Positions 33,062 to 41,181 are shown, counted from the stretch's first letter. The stretch: 64,000 nt of DNA from Methylobacterium bullatum (GCA_902712845.1 LR743504.1:3508001-3572000), one strand, 5' to 3'. Notes: a model not told the origin generated them from the sequence alone. Program-made: numbers and translations.

Positions 33062-33076
33062 TTAATAAATCCTTAA
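33062..33076. promoter_or_regulatory. CtrA-type box
   Basis: TTAA (33062-33065), seven bases, TTAA (33073-33076) matches the full consensus TTAA-N7-TTAA of the cell-cycle regulator CtrA of Alphaproteobacteria. It is 221 bases before the AraC start and 333 before the flagellin start. CtrA controls flagellar genes in relatives, so control here is plausible. In an AT-rich region a chance match is not excluded. Confidence 0.45.
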
Positions 33077-33215
33077 TCGACGAAAACTTGGATTTCAATG
33101 CCGTTTTTCTACGGTGACCAGTCTCTTCGACCGATGAAAATCCAGCCTGCCGCCACGCTCATCTGAAATGGACCGGCGGCCAAGGCAAGCGGCACGCCTT
33201 GCCTGCGGGCTCGAC

Positions 33216-33299
33216 TATGAGACGAAAACGACTATGTTTGAGACAACAAGTAACTCAAAATCATTTTGAGACAAAACATCACTTAGTTGAGACAAAACG
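33216..33299 (+). promoter_or_regulatory. Four TGAGAC-centred iterons upstream of flagellin
   Basis: TGAGAC begins at 33218, 33239, 33267 and 33288, each followed by A/G-rich AAAAC-like bases (core KTTGAGACAAAAC). Spacings are 21, 28 and 21 bases, near whole helical turns. Between copies two and three, CTCAAAA-TCA-TTTTGAG (33254-33270) is a perfect inverted repeat. They end 110 bases before the start codon. They look like operator half-sites for a cooperative regulator, unidentified. Confidence 0.6.
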
Positions 33300-33409
33300 C
33301 TCCTCAACACAAGCACAGTTGCGATGCGCATTAAGGTCTCGATAAGTGGATCGACCCCTGTCTGGGGCGTCGCCAACAGGGCGATGTCTCGATCAACAGG
33401 ATCCACGCG

Positions 33410-36400
33410 ATGTCCAGCAGCATCACCCTCACAGCCGCAACGCGCCAAAACCTGCTTTCGCTCCAGGATACGGCAAATCTGCTCTCGACCACCCAGAGCC
33501 GGCTCTCCACCGGCAAGAAGGTGAACACGGCGCTGGACAACCCCACGAACTTCTTCACGGCGCAGAGCCTGTCAGCACGCTCCAGCGACATCAGCTCGCT
33601 GCTCGACGGCATCTCCAACGGCGTCCAGGCGATCCAGGCGGCGAGCCAGGGCATCACCTCGATCACCAAGCTCCTCGAAACCGCCAAGTCCACGGCCAGT
33701 CAGGCGCTCGCCGACAAGACCGGCGGCAGCAGCGGCATCAGCGGCGGCGCGACGGAGCAGGCCGCCAAGGTGACGGCCACCTCGACCCTGGCCTCCCTCG
33801 GCACCACCGGCGCCACCGGCGAGACCACGTTCGACTTCTCCGGCCCGACCAAGGACGCCTCCCTCGAGATCACCCTGGGCGGCACCAAGTCGACCATCCG
33901 CATCGATTCGGCGACCCTGGCCTCGTCCGGCACCGACCTCTCCAAGGTCACGTCGGACCAGCTCCTCACCGCCATCAACGGCCAGATCGCCAACAACAGC
34001 GCGCTGGCCGGCAAGGTCTCGGCCGGCACCAGCCCCGACGGCCGCATCACCTTCGCGACCACGACGACGGGCGCGTCGGCCAGCCTGACCGTGGCGGGCT
34101 CGGCCAATTCCACCATGGATATCGGCTACGGCAAGTCCACCACCACGCCGACCTCCGCCACCGTCACCGCCAATGCCGCCCTGGCCGTCGCCACGGATTT
34201 CTCTACCGGAAGCGCTTCGCTGGTGGTGAGCGACGGCAACACCTCGGTCCAGGTGCAGCTCGACAAGAACTCGGCCACCGACGAGCTCGGCGGCACCCTC
34301 GGTGCCTCGGCCTCGCGGGCCGATGTGGCGAAGGCCATCAACAAGCAGCTCAAGGATAGCGGCTCCACCGCCACGGTCGAACTGTCCAGCACCAACAGCC
34401 TCGTGTTCAAGTCGGCCGATGTCGGCCCCGACGCGCAGATCTCGGTGATCGGCGGCATCGACACCACGGGCGGCAACGGCGCGGCCGGCATCGGCTTCAG
34501 CACCTTCACCGCGAGCACGCCGGCCGCGGGCACAGCGGCGACGAATTCCACGACATCAACCCCCAGTGCTGCCGTAGCCGCTCAGACCCCGACCGTCGGC
34601 ACGGCCGCTGTCAAGGGTGCCGTGGCTTCCACTGCCACTGTGCCCCCCACATCCACCCTCGGCGCCGGTCAGAGCACGACCTTTTCGGTCACCGACGCAG
34701 TCGCCAACAAGACCATCAACATCACGATCAACAAGGACTCGCTCGACGCGAACGGGGCTGCTCTTGGAACGACAGGCATCACCGACGATAAGATCCAAGA
34801 AGCTGTTCAGCGGCAACTCACTGCAGCCGGATCGGGAATCGTCGCGACCTTGTCCGGAGGCACAAGCGGTGCGCTGAAGTTCGAGAACGCGGCCGTCGGC
34901 GCTGGTAGTGACCCAGTTCTCACGACCCAGGGCAACAACCTCACCGATCAAATTGGCCTGTTCAGCGCGCCCTCGAAGACGGTAGCCGGGACGATCGCGG
35001 CCAATACCGACCTGACGGGTGGCAAATCCGCCACGTTCACCGTCACCGACGGCACGACGCCGAAGACCATCACCATCGATGCGGCGAAGCTCGACGCATC
35101 CGGTACCGCGATCGGTACCAACCCGAACCAGCAATCGCTGGTCGAGGCCATCAACAACCAGCTCAGCGGCTCGAAATACTCCGCCTTCATCGACAGCTCC
35201 AATAAGCTGACCTTCGTCGGGGCGAACGATACGACCGCCGCGCCGCAGATCACCGCCGCCTCCGACACGATCGGCCTCGGCCTCGGCACCGCCAATACGC
35301 TGACGGCCACCAACGCGGCGACCACGCCGTCCGCCAGTACCGCAGCGAAGGTCGTTGCCGGTGGCACGGCCGCGGCCGCGTCCCTGACCCTCACCACGAC
35401 TGCCGATACCTTCACGGTCGGTGACGGAACCACGACCGCTAATATCTCGATCAGCTCGGCGAGCCTCGACAAGAGCGGCACCGTGCTCGGCACTGCCGGC
35501 ACCACCCAGGCCAAGGTCGTCGAGGCGATCCAGCGTCAGCTCGACTCGGCCGGCGTCAACGTCACTGCCGCCTACAACAACAACAAGCTGGAATTCACCT
35601 CGAAGGGCGTCGGCACCAGCGGCACCGTCACCCTGACACCGGGCACGGATGCGGCCGGCCTCAGCATCGGCGCGGCAGGCGTGGCCAACCCGGCGCAGAC
35701 CGCCACTGGCGTCCCGGCCGGTTCCATCGACCTGTCGGGCGGCAAGTCGAGCGCCTTCGCCATCAGCGACGGCTCCACCAGCAAGAACGTCTCGATCTCG
35801 TCCACCAGCCTCGACAAGGCCGGCAACGCCATCGGCAACGCGGCGACGCAGGACAAGGTCGCCGAAGCCATCCAGGTCCAGCTCGACACCGCCGGCGTCA
35901 AGGCCACCGTGTCATTCCAGGCCGACAAGCTACAGGTGACGTCGAACGCCGTCGGCACCGGCGCCGCCGCCCCGACCCTGACCGCGACCAGCGACACCGC
36001 AGGCCTCGGCCTCGGCACCACCACCACCGCCAGCAGCACCCCCGCCGCGGGCGGAGGCACCGCCGCCACCGGTGTCACCGCCTCCGGCACCGAGGCGACG
36101 GACGGCTCGTCCAAGGCCTCCATCGTCGGCACCGAGCAGACCGTGACCAAGGATTTCAGCGGCACGAAGGACGCGTCCTTCACCCTGAAGCTCGGCACCG
36201 GCCCGCTCAAGCTGATCACGCTCAACAACACGAACCTCGGCAGTTCGGCCGCCACCAGCCAGACCGCCATCGCCAAGGCCATCAACGACCAGATCAACGC
36301 CGATACCGGTCTCGCCGGTAAGGTCGAGGCGAGCTACGTCAACAGCAAGCTCGTCATCTCGACGAAGTCCTCCGGCTCCGACCAGAAGCTGACCATCCAG

Positions 36401-37042
36401 GCGGCCCAGGTCACGACCGGCGGCACCACGGGTGTCGATATCGGCTTCGGCGTCTCCGGATCGGGGGCCACCTCCCAGACGGCGTCGGGCACGGATGTGG
36501 GCGGCAGCAAGGGCACCAGTTCGGTGCGCTCAGCCCTGGCGCAGCAGTTCAACCTGATCCTCGAGAAGATCACCCAGCAGGCCCAGGATTCCGGTTATAA
36601 CGGCGTCAACCTGCTGTTCCGCAACAGCAACAGCGCCGCCGACAACACCCTGCACATCGCCTTCAACGAGAAGAACACCTCGGCGCTCGACATCAAGGGC
36701 GTGAAGTTCGATGCCGCCGGCCTCGGCCTCGACGCCGTTGAGGGCGGGTTCCAGTCGGACACCGACATCAACGCCGCCATCGAGCAGCTGTCCAACGCCA
36801 CCACCCAGCTGCGGACCCAGTCCTCGACCTTCGGCGCCAACCTGTCGATCGTGCAGAACCGTCAGGACTTCTCGAAGAACCTGATCAACATCCTCGACAC
36901 CGGCGCCGCCAACCTCGTGAACGCGGACCTCAACGAGGAAGCCGCCAACTCGCAGGCCCTGTCGACCCGCAACTCCATCGCCACCTCGGCGCTCTCGCTG
37001 GCCAACCAGGCGCAGCAGGGCATCCTCCAGCTCCTCCGCTAA
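33410..37042 (+). CDS. fliC: Giant flagellin with repeated central insertions
   Basis: A 1210-residue flagellin; typical ones have 270-500. The N-terminal D0/D1 region (about 1-110, SLQDTANLLSTTQSRLSTGK and ALDNPTNFFTAQSLS) and the C-terminal one (about 1040-1210, ending NQAQQGILQLLR) are canonical and form the filament core. In between, about 930 residues of Thr/Ala/Ser/Gly-rich sequence contain at least six flagellin-IN-like units. Four are very alike (ITINKDSLDANGAALGT at 438, ITIDAAKLDASGTAIGT at 554, ISISSASLDKSGTVLGT at 679, VSISSTSLDKAGNAIGN at 794), spaced 115-125 residues. There is no signal peptide, as expected for type III export. A surface-exposed decorated filament is likely. Confidence 0.92.
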   Translation: MSSSITLTAATRQNLLSLQDTANLLSTTQSRLSTGKKVNTALDNPTNFFTAQSLSARSSDISSLLDGISNGVQAIQAASQGITSITKLLETAKSTASQALADKTGGSSGISGGATEQAAKVTATSTLASLGTTGATGETTFDFSGPTKDASLEITLGGTKSTIRIDSATLASSGTDLSKVTSDQLLTAINGQIANNSALAGKVSAGTSPDGRITFATTTTGASASLTVAGSANSTMDIGYGKSTTTPTSATVTANAALAVATDFSTGSASLVVSDGNTSVQVQLDKNSATDELGGTLGASASRADVAKAINKQLKDSGSTATVELSSTNSLVFKSADVGPDAQISVIGGIDTTGGNGAAGIGFSTFTASTPAAGTAATNSTTSTPSAAVAAQTPTVGTAAVKGAVASTATVPPTSTLGAGQSTTFSVTDAVANKTINITINKDSLDANGAALGTTGITDDKIQEAVQRQLTAAGSGIVATLSGGTSGALKFENAAVGAGSDPVLTTQGNNLTDQIGLFSAPSKTVAGTIAANTDLTGGKSATFTVTDGTTPKTITIDAAKLDASGTAIGTNPNQQSLVEAINNQLSGSKYSAFIDSSNKLTFVGANDTTAAPQITAASDTIGLGLGTANTLTATNAATTPSASTAAKVVAGGTAAAASLTLTTTADTFTVGDGTTTANISISSASLDKSGTVLGTAGTTQAKVVEAIQRQLDSAGVNVTAAYNNNKLEFTSKGVGTSGTVTLTPGTDAAGLSIGAAGVANPAQTATGVPAGSIDLSGGKSSAFAISDGSTSKNVSISSTSLDKAGNAIGNAATQDKVAEAIQVQLDTAGVKATVSFQADKLQVTSNAVGTGAAAPTLTATSDTAGLGLGTTTTASSTPAAGGGTAATGVTASGTEATDGSSKASIVGTEQTVTKDFSGTKDASFTLKLGTGPLKLITLNNTNLGSSAATSQTAIAKAINDQINADTGLAGKVEASYVNSKLVISTKSSGSDQKLTIQAAQVTTGGTTGVDIGFGVSGSGATSQTASGTDVGGSKGTSSVRSALAQQFNLILEKITQQAQDSGYNGVNLLFRNSNSAADNTLHIAFNEKNTSALDIKGVKFDAAGLGLDAVEGGFQSDTDINAAIEQLSNATTQLRTQSSTFGANLSIVQNRQDFSKNLINILDTGAANLVNADLNEEAANSQALSTRNSIATSALSLANQAQQGILQLLR

Positions 37043-37057
37043 GGGCGCGCCAACTCG

Positions 37058-37085
37058 CGGGGACCGGCCGTCAGGGCCGGCCCCC
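37058..37085 (+). terminator. Hairpin between flagellin and flbT
   Basis: A G/C-rich stem (CCGGCC at 37064-37069 with GGCCGG at 37075-37080, extended by flanking G and C runs) lies 16 bases after the flagellin stop and 50 bases before flbT. There is no T-run. It may reduce read-through so that FlbT is made at far lower levels than flagellin. Confidence 0.45.
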
Positions 37086-37134
37086 GCCCATCCGACGATC
37101 AATTCAGGCCCGTTTCCAGAAGGGATTCACCGCT

Positions 37135-37518
37135 ATGGCCCTGCGCCTCGACCTCAAGCCCTACGAGGGTTTTCTCATCAACGGCGCGCTCATCCGCAAC
37201 GGATCGCGGCGCTCCGACTTCCTCATCGAGACCCACTGCAAGTTCCTGCGCGAATCCGAGGTCATCAAGGAGAGCGAGGCCGACACGCCCGCGAAGATGC
37301 TCTGCGTCACCCTGCAGATGCTCTACCTCGCCGACGACCCGGCCGAGGCCGAGGATCTCTTCGCCCGCCAGGCCACAGAGATCATGCGGGCGAACCCGGC
37401 GCTCGCCCCCCACCTTCTCGCGATCCACGATGCGATCGCGGACCGCCGCTACCATGGGGCGATCAAGCTGGGCCGCGCCCTCGTGACCGCCGAGCGAAGC
37501 TTCGCCGAGGCCGCGTGA
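37135..37518 (+). CDS. flbT: Flagellar biosynthesis repressor FlbT
   Basis: A 127-residue protein of the FlbT family. Landmarks are RLDLKPYEGFLINGALIRNG at the N-terminus and TPAKMLCVTLQMLYL in the middle. In Caulobacter FlbT destabilises flagellin mRNA by acting on its 5-prime region, linking flagellin synthesis to hook assembly. Here it directly follows the flagellin gene in the same direction. Its usual partner FlaF, often between the two, is not present in this window. Confidence 0.9.
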   Translation: MALRLDLKPYEGFLINGALIRNGSRRSDFLIETHCKFLRESEVIKESEADTPAKMLCVTLQMLYLADDPAEAEDLFARQATEIMRANPALAPHLLAIHDAIADRRYHGAIKLGRALVTAERSFAEAA

Positions 37519-37539
37519 TCGACCGGGGCGCTCGTTCTC

Positions 37540-37887
37540 TCACGAGCGCGGCTTCGGAAGGCGTCGATGGGCCAGGATCGTGGGCTGGCGCCTCGGCTCG
37601 ATGAGACCGAGGGGCCCCGGCGGCCCCAGAAGCAGTTCGCGCGGCAGCTTTCCTGCCTCGCGGGGCATCGCGACCTTCCACAATGCGGCGTCGCCCCTGT
37701 CCGTCGAGGGGCGCCTGTCGATCGTCCTGTGCTCGGGAAGAATCCACAGGATGCCGAAGGCGACGAGGGACGCGATGCCGATCAGGGTCGCATTCCAGTT
37801 CGGGGCTTCCTGAATCATCAGCACGACGAGGCCGCCTACGGCAACGGCCGCAGCGTACGCCCTATTCGTGTGCCCGTCCCAGGTCAT
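37540..37887 (-). CDS. Small membrane protein of unknown function
   Basis: A 115-residue protein starting at 37887 with GGAG ten bases before the ATG. Two hydrophobic segments span about residues 9-26 (AYAAAVAVGGLVVLMIQ) and 31-49 (ATLIGIASLVAFGILWILP). They are followed by a basic, proline-rich cytoplasmic-looking tail of 65 residues. It is convergent with flbT, only 21 bases apart. It resembles no family I know. Confidence 0.6.
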   Translation of the reverse strand: MTWDGHTNRAYAAAVAVGGLVVLMIQEAPNWNATLIGIASLVAFGILWILPEHRTIDRRPSTDRGDAALWKVAMPREAGKLPRELLLGPPGPLGLIEPRRQPTILAHRRLPKPRS

Positions 37888-38284
37888 CCCTGATCTGCTC
37901 CGACACAAATCGCCATCGAGTGAAGGCATTCCGTCAAATTTTTGCTACCGCCGATTTGATCGATAACTTAGATATATTTTTCGAATACGTGATCTGGTTT
38001 TCCAATAACGATGGGGCGTCCACGCATGACGCCCCGGTTTTTGATCTTCGTCACGGACGTCTCGATCCAAACGAGGAAGCGACCCGGACAGTTCCAGCCG
38101 TCATCGCCCTGTCGACGGAGCCGCGCGGCGGGGCGATCCCGCTATGCCATGAGTTCGCCGCTTACCCGCCGGACCGAAGAAAGCGCGTGCGTTCGACGAA
38201 GGAAGTTTGCATACGACGCCGATGGGCAGGCTCGAGCATTGCCGCTTCACGGCCCCTCGGCCGGACCGCTCCATGGAGTCCGTA
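37888..38284. other. AT-rich spacer with a terminator but no gene
   Basis: The first half (37920-38010) is AT-rich and includes GATATATTTTTCGAATA-like sequence. No coding frame with a start and ribosome site was found. A classic terminator sits at 38013-38042. The second half leads up to the TerB-like gene and probably carries its promoter. Confidence 0.6.
38013..38042 (+). terminator. Rho-independent terminator
   Basis: GGGGCGTC (38013-38020) and GACGCCCC (38028-38035) are perfect 8-base arms with a 7-base loop, followed by GGTTTTT. This is the clearest intrinsic terminator on the plus strand in the window. The nearest plus-strand gene upstream is flbT, 495 bases away, so it ends either a long flbT untranslated region that runs antisense to the small membrane-protein gene, or an unannotated short RNA. 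Confidence 0.85.
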
Positions 38285-38737
38285 ATGGGCATCTTTCAGA
38301 ACCTTCTCGAACACGTCACCGCCTATGTCGGTGACAAGACGCTCATGCAGGCGGCCGTATCGGCGGCCTCCAACGTGATCGTGGCCGACAGCGAAGTGGA
38401 CGAAGGGGAGGTCGAGGTCGCCCTCGCGGCCATGCGCGCCAATCCGATCATCGAGAAGGGCTACGATACATTGATGCTGGAGGCGGAGCTGTTCGACGGC
38501 ATCGCGCGGGCTCGGACCCGCGTCGGACGGGCGGACAATCTGAGCCGCGTGGCCGCCATCGCGGACCGATCCCTCGAACAGCGGAACGGGGTGTTTCTGA
38601 TCGCCGCCGATGCCGCCGACCATGAGGGGATCAGCGACGTCGAGCATCAAGCCCTCGAGGAGATCGCCGAAGCGCTCTCCGTCGACAAGGAGACACTACT
38701 CCGGCTGGCACCCGTGAAGCCGTCCAACCCGTCGTGA
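38285..38737 (+). CDS. TerB-like (tellurite-resistance fold) protein
   Basis: A 150-residue all-helical cytoplasmic protein from ATG 38285 with GGAG eight bases upstream. VIVADSEVDEGEVEVALAAM and the later ADAADHEGISDVEHQALEEI are paired acidic helix-loop motifs typical of the TerB fold, which can bind metal. TerB domains occur widely beyond tellurite operons; no ter gene lies nearby. An in-frame ATG at 38207 is unlikely. Function unknown, perhaps stress or membrane surveillance. Confidence 0.75.
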   Translation: MGIFQNLLEHVTAYVGDKTLMQAAVSAASNVIVADSEVDEGEVEVALAAMRANPIIEKGYDTLMLEAELFDGIARARTRVGRADNLSRVAAIADRSLEQRNGVFLIAADAADHEGISDVEHQALEEIAEALSVDKETLLRLAPVKPSNPS

Positions 38738-38838
38738 CCCGGCCCACGCGCCGCGTGCATCGGTTGCTCCGGTTCGACGCGGCGGCTCCCCATCGCTCTC
38801 GCGTCGGTCGGGTGTGCTTCCGGGGCGACACCAAATGG

Positions 38839-38853
38839 TTAAAATCGCATTAA
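38839..38853. promoter_or_regulatory. CtrA-type box inside a perfect 9-base inverted repeat
   Basis: TTAA (38839-38842), AATCGCA, TTAA (38850-38853) is an exact TTAA-N7-TTAA match. It is part of AATGGTTAA-N7-TTAACCATT, a perfect inverted repeat of 25 bases. It is 72 bases upstream of a 37-codon frame with a transmembrane segment. The flanking CC/GG bases also agree with the preferred CtrA context TTAACCAT, making this the better of the two boxes. Confidence 0.6.
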
Positions 38854-38925
38854 CCATTCATGACGACTCCACGTTAGAGATCGTTCGACTATAGAGCCGG
38901 CATCCAACCCCTGCCGGTCATCGCC

Positions 38926-39039
38926 ATGATCCTCGCTTCCCGCAACATCGTCAACGAACACCGTGAAATCGCGGCCATCGCGATCACTTATGGAATCTTC
39001 CTGAGCGGGATCATGCTCCTCACCTGGACGATGGCCTGA
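38926..39039 (+). CDS. Possible 37-residue single-span membrane protein
   Basis: A short frame from ATG 38926 to TGA 39037-39039 encodes a charged N-terminus (SRNIVNEHREI) and one hydrophobic helix (AAIAITYGIFLSGIMLLTWT). The ribosome site is weak. Support is the membrane-like composition and the CtrA-type box 72 bases upstream. It lies alone in a 519-base gap between the TerB-like gene and the next gene. It could be chance. Confidence 0.35.
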   Translation: MILASRNIVNEHREIAAIAITYGIFLSGIMLLTWTMA

Positions 39040-39256
39040 CGCAGCCCGCCCAGCAGCCCGAGGCCCGGTCGGCCGCCCGTGTGCCGTTGCCGGACCGCGC
39101 CGAAATCCTCTGCGGCTGAGGGCGACAGGCTGAGCATCCCCCCTAGATCGGGGATGGCCGGAAGACGTCGGACGAGACGGCGGGCCGAATGCCTGTCTCC
39201 GGCAAGGAACTGATGCGCGTTCAAAGATGTTCGTCCATCCAAATCGGAGGACATGA
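39040..39256. other. Spacer upstream of the small membrane-anchored protein
   Basis: No coding frame with support was found. The last bases hold a strong ribosome site (GGAGGACAT) for the following gene. A GGAAC near 39204 recalls the general-stress sigma factor EcfG, but the matching second element at the right distance is absent. Confidence 0.4.
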
Positions 39257-39577
39257 ATGTCTGACAGTGCCTTAGCTTCGGTCGTCGTCCCCTCGCTCCG
39301 GGCTGCCCGCTCGGCCAGGGAACGGCTGGCTCGCGCCGGATTCGCCCGCAACAGCATCGATATCGAACGCCACGACGACGCGTTCGAAGTCTCCATCAGC
39401 ACGAGGAGGGAGAATCTGGATCGCGCCCAGAACATCCTTTTGGGCAATCCCGTTGTCGATGACCTTCGCGATGCCGGCGCACGCGCGCTCGGCACCTTCC
39501 ACGACAATCGGCCGCTCGCGCTGGGCCTCGCGGCCCTGGCGGGCTTTGCCATCTTCCATTTTTCGAAGAAGCGGTGA
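39257..39577 (+). CDS. Small C-terminally membrane-anchored protein of unknown function
   Basis: A 106-residue protein with a strong GGAGG ribosome site. Residues 1-75 are soluble: VVVPSLRAARSARERLARAG, then HDDAFEVSISTRR, resembling an alternating alpha/beta domain (SPOR-, heavy-metal- or flavinylation-like folds are possible). Residues about 86-102 (PLALGLAALAGFAIFHF) form one membrane helix ending in SKKR, so the bulk faces the cytoplasm or the protein is tail-anchored. I do not recognise the family. Confidence 0.6.
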   Translation: MSDSALASVVVPSLRAARSARERLARAGFARNSIDIERHDDAFEVSISTRRENLDRAQNILLGNPVVDDLRDAGARALGTFHDNRPLALGLAALAGFAIFHFSKKR

Positions 39578-39661
39578 AGCTGGCCGGCAAGCCCGGCCGT
39601 CACGGAGCGGGACACGCGAACCGCTTTGCACCGGGTCGCGACGGCCCTTAGACTACCGTCC

Positions 39662-40126
39662 ATGAGCCACGAAACGATCCGCCGATTCGTCATCGCGCGC
39701 CGCCTCGGCGTTGCGATGCTCGGCGGATTGTCCATGACGATGACGGCTCCAGTTTTCGCTCAATCCCCGTCGCCGCCAGCCGCCGTGAACAACTGGGCGG
39801 ATCTTCGCGCGACGCTCGCCTCCTGCTGGTCGGTTCCACCGGATACCAGGGGATCGCTGATCGCGTTTCTGTTCGGCATCCGGAAGACCGGTGAGTTGCG
39901 CGGTGCGCCCCTCGTCACGGCACGCCGCCTCGAAGGCGACCAGGAAGCCCGGAAACGATATGAGGAGGCCGCGAGGGAGGCCGTGTCCCGGTGCTTTCCC
40001 ATCACGGTGACCCCGTCCTTCGGCGCCATCCTGGGCGAGAGCCCCATCCGCCTGCGCTTCGTCAATACGCCGCCGACGGCCGCCTACCAGATCAACGGCA
40101 ACATCACGATCTTCGCGCCGCCCTGA
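39662..40126 (+). CDS. Secreted protein of unknown function
   Basis: A 154-residue protein from ATG 39662. A signal peptide (basic FVIARR, hydrophobic LGVAMLGGLSMTMTAPVFA, cleavage before QSPS) indicates export. Mature protein: NNWADLRATLASCWSVPPDT, a central helix rich in charge, then a Cys-containing beta region ending NGNITIFAPP. The two cysteines may bond. The ASC-W-P pattern resembles TonB C-terminal-like proteins found in Hyphomicrobiales. Function uncertain. Confidence 0.65.
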   Translation: MSHETIRRFVIARRLGVAMLGGLSMTMTAPVFAQSPSPPAAVNNWADLRATLASCWSVPPDTRGSLIAFLFGIRKTGELRGAPLVTARRLEGDQEARKRYEEAAREAVSRCFPITVTPSFGAILGESPIRLRFVNTPPTAAYQINGNITIFAPP

Positions 40127-40222
40127 TCGGCGGGGATGGGATGGGAGATCCGGGACTTCCGATCTGGCGCTGGCACATCCAGTCTGGATGATTCGGCAGG
40201 GGCGTCAGCGACGAGCCGACGC

Positions 40223-40247
40223 AAAAAAAGGTCGCCTCGCGGCGACC
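40223..40247 (-). terminator. Intrinsic terminator of the Gly/Tyr-rich protein gene
   Basis: On the minus strand a perfect 7-base stem (GGTCGCC with GGCGACC, loop of four) is followed by seven T. It lies 43 bases after the stop of the gene at 40290-40673. Confidence 0.88.
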
Positions 40248-40289
40248 CCTTCCTTGCCAAATCCAGTCTCGGCCAAATCCAGTCTCGGC

Positions 40290-40673
40290 TCAGTAGCCGT
40301 AATAACCACCGTAGCCGTAACCATAGGCCGGCGCGGGGGCGTAACCGCCGTAATAGCCGACGGGGCGGCCATAACCGTAACCGTCATAGCCGCCATTGTA
40401 GGCCCCGGCCGCGATGGCTCCGGCGGCCAGACCGGCGACGCCGAGACCGATGACGGCGCCCGGACCGATACCGCGACGGCCATATCCGTAACCACGGCCG
40501 TAGCCGCCACCGTAGCGACCATAGCCGCCGCGATGACCGTATCCGCCGTGGCCGCCGAAGCCACCATGACCGTATCCGCCGCCATGGCCCCAACCGCGGG
40601 CTTCCGCCGGGGCTGCCGCCAGGAGGGCACCGAGGCTGACCGCCGCGGCCGAGAGGAGTGCGAGCTTGCGCAT
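40290..40673 (-). CDS. Secreted Gly/Tyr-rich protein
   Basis: A 127-residue exported protein. The signal peptide (MRKLALLSAAAVSLGALLAA, cleavage near AEA-R) is followed by a low-complexity Gly/Tyr/His/Arg segment, a short alanine/glycine hydrophobic stretch (GAVIGLGVAGLAAGAIAAGA) and a second Gly/Tyr tail ending GGYYGY. An AGGAC ribosome site precedes the ATG at 40673. Such proteins are common in Methylobacterium and Bradyrhizobium and have no known role; surface association is likely. A good terminator follows. Confidence 0.75.
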   Translation of the reverse strand: MRKLALLSAAAVSLGALLAAAPAEARGWGHGGGYGHGGFGGHGGYGHRGGYGRYGGGYGRGYGYGRRGIGPGAVIGLGVAGLAAGAIAAGAYNGGYDGYGYGRPVGYYGGYAPAPAYGYGYGGYYGY

Positions 40674-40827
40674 TCGAAATGTCCTGTTGTGAGGTATGCC
40701 CATCAACGGAGCGGACGCCCGGCCGTTCCCGCCGGCCCCTGGGCGCTGGCGACGCAGGCCGTCGAGATGCCTCCGGGACCATGGGGATCGGCCATCCCGT
40801 TCGCCCGCATCGCTAAGGAGAACGTCC

Positions 40828-41115
40828 ATGAAAGTCGTCGCGGATCTGTGCATCGTCCCCATGGGGGTCGGACCCTCGGTCTCCTCCTACGTAAAGGAGA
40901 TCAAGACCATCCTCGAGGCCAGCCACCTCAACGCCGAGATGCATGCCAACGGCACCAACATCGAGGGCGAGCTCGCCGACATCTGCCGGCTCATCGAACT
41001 CTGCGAGGAGAAGCTGAGCCAGCTCGGCGTCCAGCGGGTCTTCTTCACCATGGCCTTCTCGTCGCGGCGGGACAAAGAACAGTCCATGGCCGACAAGCTG
41101 ACGGCCGTTTCCTGA
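40828..41115 (+). CDS. Thiamine-binding-like protein, MTH1187/YqgV family
   Basis: A 95-residue ferredoxin-fold protein with AAGGAG seven bases before the ATG at 40828. IVPMGVGPSVSSYVKEI and MHANGTNIEGELADI are typical of PF01910 proteins, which form tetramers and bind thiamine or HMP-like ligands. It is divergent from the Gly/Tyr-rich gene and upstream of a Tat-exported reductase. No thiamine biosynthesis gene or TPP riboswitch is visible nearby. Confidence 0.85.
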   Translation: MKVVADLCIVPMGVGPSVSSYVKEIKTILEASHLNAEMHANGTNIEGELADICRLIELCEEKLSQLGVQRVFFTMAFSSRRDKEQSMADKLTAVS

Positions 41116-41181
41116 TCCGTTGGCACCTTGGCGGCGCAGGGGCGTTGATCCTACCCGATCCCCTATGAGGACCGAGCCCGC

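Larger units (their letters stand above)
32841..33409. promoter_or_regulatory. AT-rich control region between the AraC gene and the flagellin gene
   Basis: This 569-base divergent spacer is clearly more AT-rich than the coding DNA on both sides and has no gene. It contains a TTAA-N7-TTAA box (33062-33076), a short hairpin (GGCAAG to CTTGCC, about 33185-33203) and four TGAGAC-centred repeats close to the flagellin start. The ribosome site for flagellin is AGGA about 14 bases before ATG 33410. Base composition and symmetry suggest a regulated promoter region. Confidence 0.7.

Noticed and set aside
38285..38737. Tellurite-resistance locus
   Set aside because: Only an isolated TerB-like fold is present; no terC, terD or terZ neighbour.
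39200..39256. EcfG general-stress promoter before the gene at 39257
   Set aside because: GGAAC is present near 39204, but no CGTT follows at 16-17 bases.
40188..41168. A 326-codon plus-strand frame over the Gly/Tyr-rich gene
   Set aside because: It is antisense to a gene with signal peptide, ribosome site and terminator, and it runs through the terminator and into the next gene.
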